Source of the DNA: DAISJM01 sp036821485
Lineage (GTDB): Bacteria; Verrucomicrobiota; Kiritimatiellia; CAIQIC01; JAGNIJ01
Direction of reading: 5' to 3'
DNA: 54,052 nucleotides
NCBI GenBank assembly: GCA_036821485.1
Contig: DAISJM010000022.1
Location: forward strand, 1-54,052
A model generated the notes under the pieces. That model saw nothing but the letters and a program-made list of their open reading frames with translations, searched no databases and was not told where the DNA came from. Numbering within the stretch: position 1 is the first letter of the stretch; every line of letters begins with the position of its first letter. Made by a program: the position numbers and the translations under genes. Of this stretch, positions 52,301-54,052 are shown one piece after another.

Positions 52301-53973
52301 ACAGCACGGTCACCCTCAAGGTTCAACTCGAAGACACCGGCTACGTCAAACGCACCAAGTATGTCCCGTCCACCGGCGGCGTGTGGAAGGAAATCGTCAT
52401 CCCGATCAGCGATTTCAGCGGCGTGAATCTCTCGAGCATCTACGGCTTGATCGAGATCAGTTCCGAAACCGCGTCGACCTTCTACATCGACAACGTGCGC
52501 TGGGTGAAGGGCATCTTCCGCATCTACCGTGATGCCGGTATTCCCGCTGGCTGCGACGTCATCACCTGGGCGGGAGGGACGTCGTCCTTCAATGGCGACT
52601 TCGTGGACGCCGCTGCGCCTGAAGGCATCAAGACCTTCCGCACGGAAGGCTCGTCGTGGATCGGCTGGGGCGTTGCGAAGACCAATGGCACACTGGACCT
52701 CGGGTTCTACAGCAACGGCGTGGTGTACTTCTGGGCTAAGAGCACCAATGCGCTGAAGATCGAGATTGAGGCCCCGCAGGGCACGAAGCGGACCAAGTAC
52801 ATATCGTCAACCGGCGGCTCATGGCAGGAATTCGTCCTGCCCATGAGCGAGTTCAGTGGTGTGAATTTCTCGCAAGTCTACGCGCCGTTCACCGTCTCCG
52901 CTGATGTCGGCGCCACGTTCTTCGTCGACGACGTGCGCTGGATTCGCAGCACGAATGATGTCTCCACGCAACCGCACGTGGTCGTGTACTCCGACGCAGG
53001 CATTCCGATGGGCTCTGATGTCTACGTCTGGTGGGCGAGCCAGTACTGGGACCACGTGTCGCTGCTGATGGGCGACGGCAGTTTCGAGTTCGATGCACAG
53101 GGCCGCTTCCCCGATTCCGGGTTCTGGGCCATGACGTCTGCCGGCGGCACCGCCACCGGCCAGTGCCTTGCAGCGGCCGTGCGAACCGGTTTCAGCGGCC
53201 TGCGGTTATCCACCGCCACACAAACCACGTCCACCTGGGTTTCGACCTACCAGGAACTGACCGCGTACGCGGGCGACATCTATCATCTTGAAACGTATGT
53301 GCGGCAGCCGGGCTCGAGCTGGATCGCCGGCTCTCTGGCCTACCCGCGCCTGCAGTTCCTCGACGCAGGGCGCCAAGTGATCACCAACATCGCGACCGTG
53401 ACCAAGGTGACCTCGGCCGGCCAAGCGTGGACGCTGTGCTCGCTGCCCGACACGGTCGCGCCCTACGGCACGCGTTACGTCAGGCTTGATCTCGTCGTTC
53501 AGAAACCCGCGGGTCAGTCCGGCATCAGTCTCGCCGATTTCGATGACGCACGCCTGAGCCAGGGCAACAGTTTCTACGGTGAGTTCGCCGAGGACCCGGC
53601 CCCTCCCGAGGGCGCCAAGACGTTCCGGTCCTACTGCGTGAACTGGTCGGGGTGGGGGATCTTCTACACGAACGCCACGGTGAACTACTCGTCGTACTCC
53701 AACGGCTATCTCAAGTTCTGGCTGAAGTCGTCCGGCTATACGAAGATCGAGCTCCAAAGCCAGACCGGCACCAATCTCCAGACCGTGACCGGCGCCTACT
53801 ATAACCCGACAACAGACGGCAACGGGCAGATCATCTGGCAGCACAAAGTGATTCCCATCACCAATTTCACAGGGGTCGTGCTGACCAACATCAAGAGCCC
53901 GTTCATGGCCACCGATCCGACGTTCGATCGGTCCTATTCCATCGATAATGTCCGCTGGGAAATGACGCCGTAA
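43345..53973 (+). CDS. Giant 3: secreted GH42-like multidomain protein, 3542 aa, barrel split by a propeller-like insert
   Basis: Signal peptide (about 1-25, ending ASA-A). The GH42-like barrel spans about 28-810, with acid/base Glu196 (IVGNEYG) and nucleophile Glu718 (LYSETGF). Between them an insert (about 238-592) with repeated xGGxPAVAY...GSGTWT units separates the two barrel halves; giants 1 and 2 lack it. Then an amidotransferase-like domain (812-938), jelly roll (995-1148), GH42 C-terminal-like region, three MAM-like repeats (about 1528-1675, 1683-1832, 1841-1990), LamG-like (1998-2187), a second amidotransferase-like domain (2195-2372), LamG-like (2511-2713) and three C-terminal jelly rolls (about 2905-3055, 3057-3202, 3210-3541). 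The third is split by another jelly roll opening GDGSFEFD. It ends IDNVRWEMTP. GGGGGT lies upstream of the ATG. Probably extracellular polysaccharide degradation or binding. Confidence 0.87.
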   Translation: MSKASSGIRTALFLFFLCVAGAASAAPFIQMKDGYFFDPVTGKPWVPHGIAYQTWNRPLGVWQTKEQVDYDLDEMVKMGANSIRVDFVWQHIEENGDNQWKWSNYDYLVEAAEARGIKIFALIGYQWPPNWFPDEWYTMHPPEIDAEGIPHTNRWQSDIINYEHPQARAQYAEWISTVCARYKNAKSIVAWIVGNEYGYLGLWSGLLDGYDPQTEQAFRNWCSNKYATVEAVNQAWGLYGQPGVADSTGNVAATAQIGGRLMVLSKQDNLPAGDSLDLSVNSELDGSGTWTSRLVRFENNISAISLAEIAGRPALAYDNDFGAGGYGELRYGICSATNGQGTWSYRIVSTQRMSYYPGLYATLSQLMGKPVIVAVDKYSSGPITTYRLCTYFADATDGLGGWTTNVIDAGSSSWICNGNMVLLNGHPAVAYLNGTNLYLAVNDSTNGTGAWVRSSIPAAAPCGKPSLSIVNGKLSVAYPSGTAIDADLVVAANSAADGSGTWTSSTVDTGRTYGASLRDIGGKPAVLYQEFDSSQIRYAVQTASNGWKKHALATGGTMETSLQPLSEAAAAIYIRSNAVWSVSLPAAAKIINNFSDISFVEQYRAYGPDGAEWADMTQFREDSIADFTALSAQAAKSADTNHLISYSTVGMQWGEEDWRYHAEDRGKITAFAAARGAPIDFFSVNNYPWSVLGHEAQNGQWGISYTKKVAGIPVLYSETGFTSSETMWPGMTEARQGPLVRNALWESLEAGAIGTHIFAWHDRPYITDREKGFGILYANRAIKPAFWVSRNTFLLMDQAKMQSLLAGSKDPKPDVAFLWTAAADSQYNRYECEMQQVAGALERLGYEPNFMNLQDLASGAYTNFRAIILPRNMRVDAVVPGYTNSVLNFLLTRVLPAGVHVMATADLPGMQDFNGKPRADFEKEVAQLFGIDASDAGGYEMPQRRRNYVSWYWNLIEVDFNSNAVGAVAGNYHYWPFVWKYSDEIKVTDGTVWATMNTLRNKGFEDSNTSASRWDGTWGNVFVRSGWGWAYEGNNMVQMWGDSGMYKDFPVVPHGRYTHSAYLRSNSDDPLRGGKEAWVAIEWMDEQNNLIGVSESTHLTTNTPGNSWLLYKVDAHAPANAWTGRRVTRMRGPGDGAVFVDDDSRSPAVVVKNHGAAKAAIFLYSAGDMRPDGNLDGDPDIYDWRWRYDVFGATVRDYFGVKPALQALGTNAYLCLADYRTCSNGATLWQVKNYLYDTNQPNGGPPMTFTLSSSLFTGKTVRAIDQGLILAERAATNITLSLAPDGMEMLYVYPPKTNDIVVQLADAPAVVHPFGDKNYIVTLKYDTKGLSNVVLKVALMEDGDNGDGVPNEIIQQLTITVTGSGTTNLYIYIPDPDLTDTDLISTADGGKWKFQVWAETSGGQIIGDTVSQTTQLKWGVKPTGTIPSVVTKGSTVQMPVEWQELYEYLSWQNTPMTRNDAFPGRVALFRSTKTEKRYPGHLATANRVADWLESLGYSAGNPLDISFDNVTVSLNTDSSAGPTVAFTDSAEGGTNGWTATGLWHQDTAQAASPTRSWTYNNGVNYNTGARNTGTLTTPWISLSNAAAATLTFKSWYETEDTGTSWDKKLVQVSTDGTNWTQVLQISGPNKQWTSQTADLSPYAGKRVQVRFVFDSIDGVYNTFAGWAVDDVTVLAVQGAPRDLFFDSMESTTNWTGSGLWRLATNRASGGIRSWVYNNGTNYNNGARNSGSIISRWIDLADAESAALTFKSWYRTEDTGTSWDRKTVLVSTDGTNWTQLLQISGVASDWTTQTADLTPYAGRRIQLRFFFDTIDALNNQYEGWYVDEVRVSCVSGIGASILNDHVETGTNGWSAAGLWHVADDMSATPSHSWAYNNGSNYNTGARNNGALLSPWIDLIGAESAKLTFQSWYETEDTSTAWDRKTVSISTDGTNWTQILQVSGANKVWVGQAADLSAYAGQRIRLRFFFDTIDGVYNQFRGWYVDDIRVSVVGSGLLMVDGFSQPALSTNWTRAAGAANWAVSNGALRVWRIGNSDNILTAGQVAWSNYTLSADIRYNTQDEYFNDAELYLRYIDRDNFVKVGIRNYYGFWRLKYTVRDHTNIVAQGWLHEFSKTNRPVENTWYSLKVTAASNAYTVYFNGEDAGSFTATNFAAGRVGMGTMAAQLGIWEPQNGYFFVDDDEYSFWAPEGQPTGGGKPLNLDWGYLNNFYTTLILPGAYVMSDVEVSNIVTWLDKGMYSLISTDGGAAMEKENGVSAMGRIEPLFGAAPSLTTLSGLTRLTVGTNDHYVTLDHTAGAQIPATGSARAWSGLTKGTALGRVDNGVSSAPALIVNTLTNDPYAPRKTLCFNFGIDAASQMTGSFSNIARRAFEWSRGQAHKVRVLLKYPVHADQPEYDITLAQWDAWVLSCNGSNTLALNIPTEGIMTGSNLYWVIYTYAWDAEEAWAGHDGFYTSQNDGGGLFTSIPGIGLQVLGASDKVYGGRTWDLWLGYNTTGQSLMLTYGIKDKGGLRNEDNFDDGNYAGWTIQPSPNYRWTVTNGAVRYTSPTNGGLSWLMRDGLNVADRNITIEYDVKYSGGAEGGGLIYRGQILQLHPWGVYWTTNNPLDMSSGTASNFSGLVTNADGSVSYVITGSVSVHIGAPYFTTGSWHHVMVSIRDGDPCPVSDVSIDGKAILFMEPLKHTNWSGTSVGFLSPEKSGQVEWDNFRVVDEQYSAVTQMVTGVYVPTNAVTPFWPYVPDYDPDMWEYEGTQLGGQYEWYAYFRGKNEQSTLTAALYFAPRLMVEDTNFPTVITAGQTVQLPVEWESLPQAPMKLRVQLVDPYSGSTPVTQDFTVNTLSGSAYFPITVPSNAPSSGNFLWSAFIYPDGSASPFDDRIGLDDTYRFNTLGQPIGPETQITVIGTPLSDNDEVVLYSDSGLLGGCSVYTWQGGTATFDGDYTGIAAPEGVKSFRTYGNYWQGWGLFSAEGGVPDGRDMRAFTNGFVKFWANSTVTLKVQLEDTGYVKRTKYVPSTGGVWKEIVIPISDFSGVNLSSIYGLIEISSETASTFYIDNVRWVKGIFRIYRDAGIPAGCDVITWAGGTSSFNGDFVDAAAPEGIKTFRTEGSSWIGWGVAKTNGTLDLGFYSNGVVYFWAKSTNALKIEIEAPQGTKRTKYISSTGGSWQEFVLPMSEFSGVNFSQVYAPFTVSADVGATFFVDDVRWIRSTNDVSTQPHVVVYSDAGIPMGSDVYVWWASQYWDHVSLLMGDGSFEFDAQGRFPDSGFWAMTSAGGTATGQCLAAAVRTGFSGLRLSTATQTTSTWVSTYQELTAYAGDIYHLETYVRQPGSSWIAGSLAYPRLQFLDAGRQVITNIATVTKVTSAGQAWTLCSLPDTVAPYGTRYVRLDLVVQKPAGQSGISLADFDDARLSQGNSFYGEFAEDPAPPEGAKTFRSYCVNWSGWGIFYTNATVNYSSYSNGYLKFWLKSSGYTKIELQSQTGTNLQTVTGAYYNPTTDGNGQIIWQHKVIPITNFTGVVLTNIKSPFMATDPTFDRSYSIDNVRWEMTP

Positions 53974-53987
53974 GGCAGGGAGTTATC

Positions 53988-54052
53988 ATGAATCGTTGTA
54001 TCCTCATGCTGATCCTGCTCGCAGCAATGACCGCAAGCGCCACTGCCGCCGT
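53988..54052 (+). CDS. Exported protein, N-terminal fragment (runs off the window)
   Basis: Starts 14 nt after the giant 3 stop, behind AGGGAG. The 21 visible codons encode a signal peptide (MNRCILMLILLAAMT then ASATAA). It mirrors the genes placed directly after giants 1 and 2. Function cannot be read from the fragment. Confidence 0.7.
   Translation, partial: MNRCILMLILLAAMTASATAA

Overview
The window looks like a chromosomal segment of a high-GC Gram-negative bacterium of the PVC superphylum, most likely Kiritimatiellota, Verrucomicrobiota or Lentisphaerota. The signs are very large exported multidomain proteins rich in Thr and Asn, a short group-2 type sigma-70 factor, and dispersed 'GAATCCACGCGGATGGACGC'-like repeats. 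Phylum is an inference; no rRNA or tRNA was seen.

Layout. (1) 1-23.4 kb, minus strand: two giant exported proteins (giant 1, 2922 aa; giant 2, 3149 aa). Each begins with a GH42-like catalytic domain and continues through a long chain of jelly-roll, LamG-like and amidotransferase-like modules. Giant 2 is translationally coupled (ATGA) to a 1602-aa exported repeat protein, and giant 1 is followed after 15 nt by another exported gene that runs out of the window. (2) 23.4-24.7 kb: a long divergent regulatory region and a small exported carbohydrate-binding-type protein. (3) 24.7-36 kb: a housekeeping block of apt, a sigma factor, pyruvate phosphate dikinase, a SpoIIE-type phosphatase divergent from a receiver-only response regulator, mnmG, mnmE and a pirin. 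(4) 36.5-42.7 kb, plus strand: two cytoplasmic carbohydrate enzymes, a GH94/GH149/GH161-type phosphorylase and a GH35 beta-galactosidase, ending in a strong terminator. (5) 42.9-54 kb, plus strand: a small tail-anchored protein, then giant 3 (3542 aa) and the start of another coupled exported gene.

How the genes may work together. The giants and their partners are probably secreted polysaccharide-binding and cleaving proteins, and the cytoplasmic phosphorylase and GH35 enzyme would finish off imported oligosaccharides. A 12-bp LacI-like box (GGGACCGTTCCC) occurs exactly four times, in two pairs flanking good sigma-70 promoters, and near-matches lie upstream of the phosphorylase and the GH35 gene. 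This suggests one regulon.

The most unusual signals are: (a) whole domains inserted inside other domains of the giants, notably a beta-propeller-like insert splitting the GH42 barrel of giant 3 and a seven-repeat Ycf48/Asp-box propeller splitting the last jelly roll of giant 2; (b) two perfect parS-like palindromes in an in-frame insertion in mnmG; and (c) lac-like paired-operator geometry at the promoter of giant 1.
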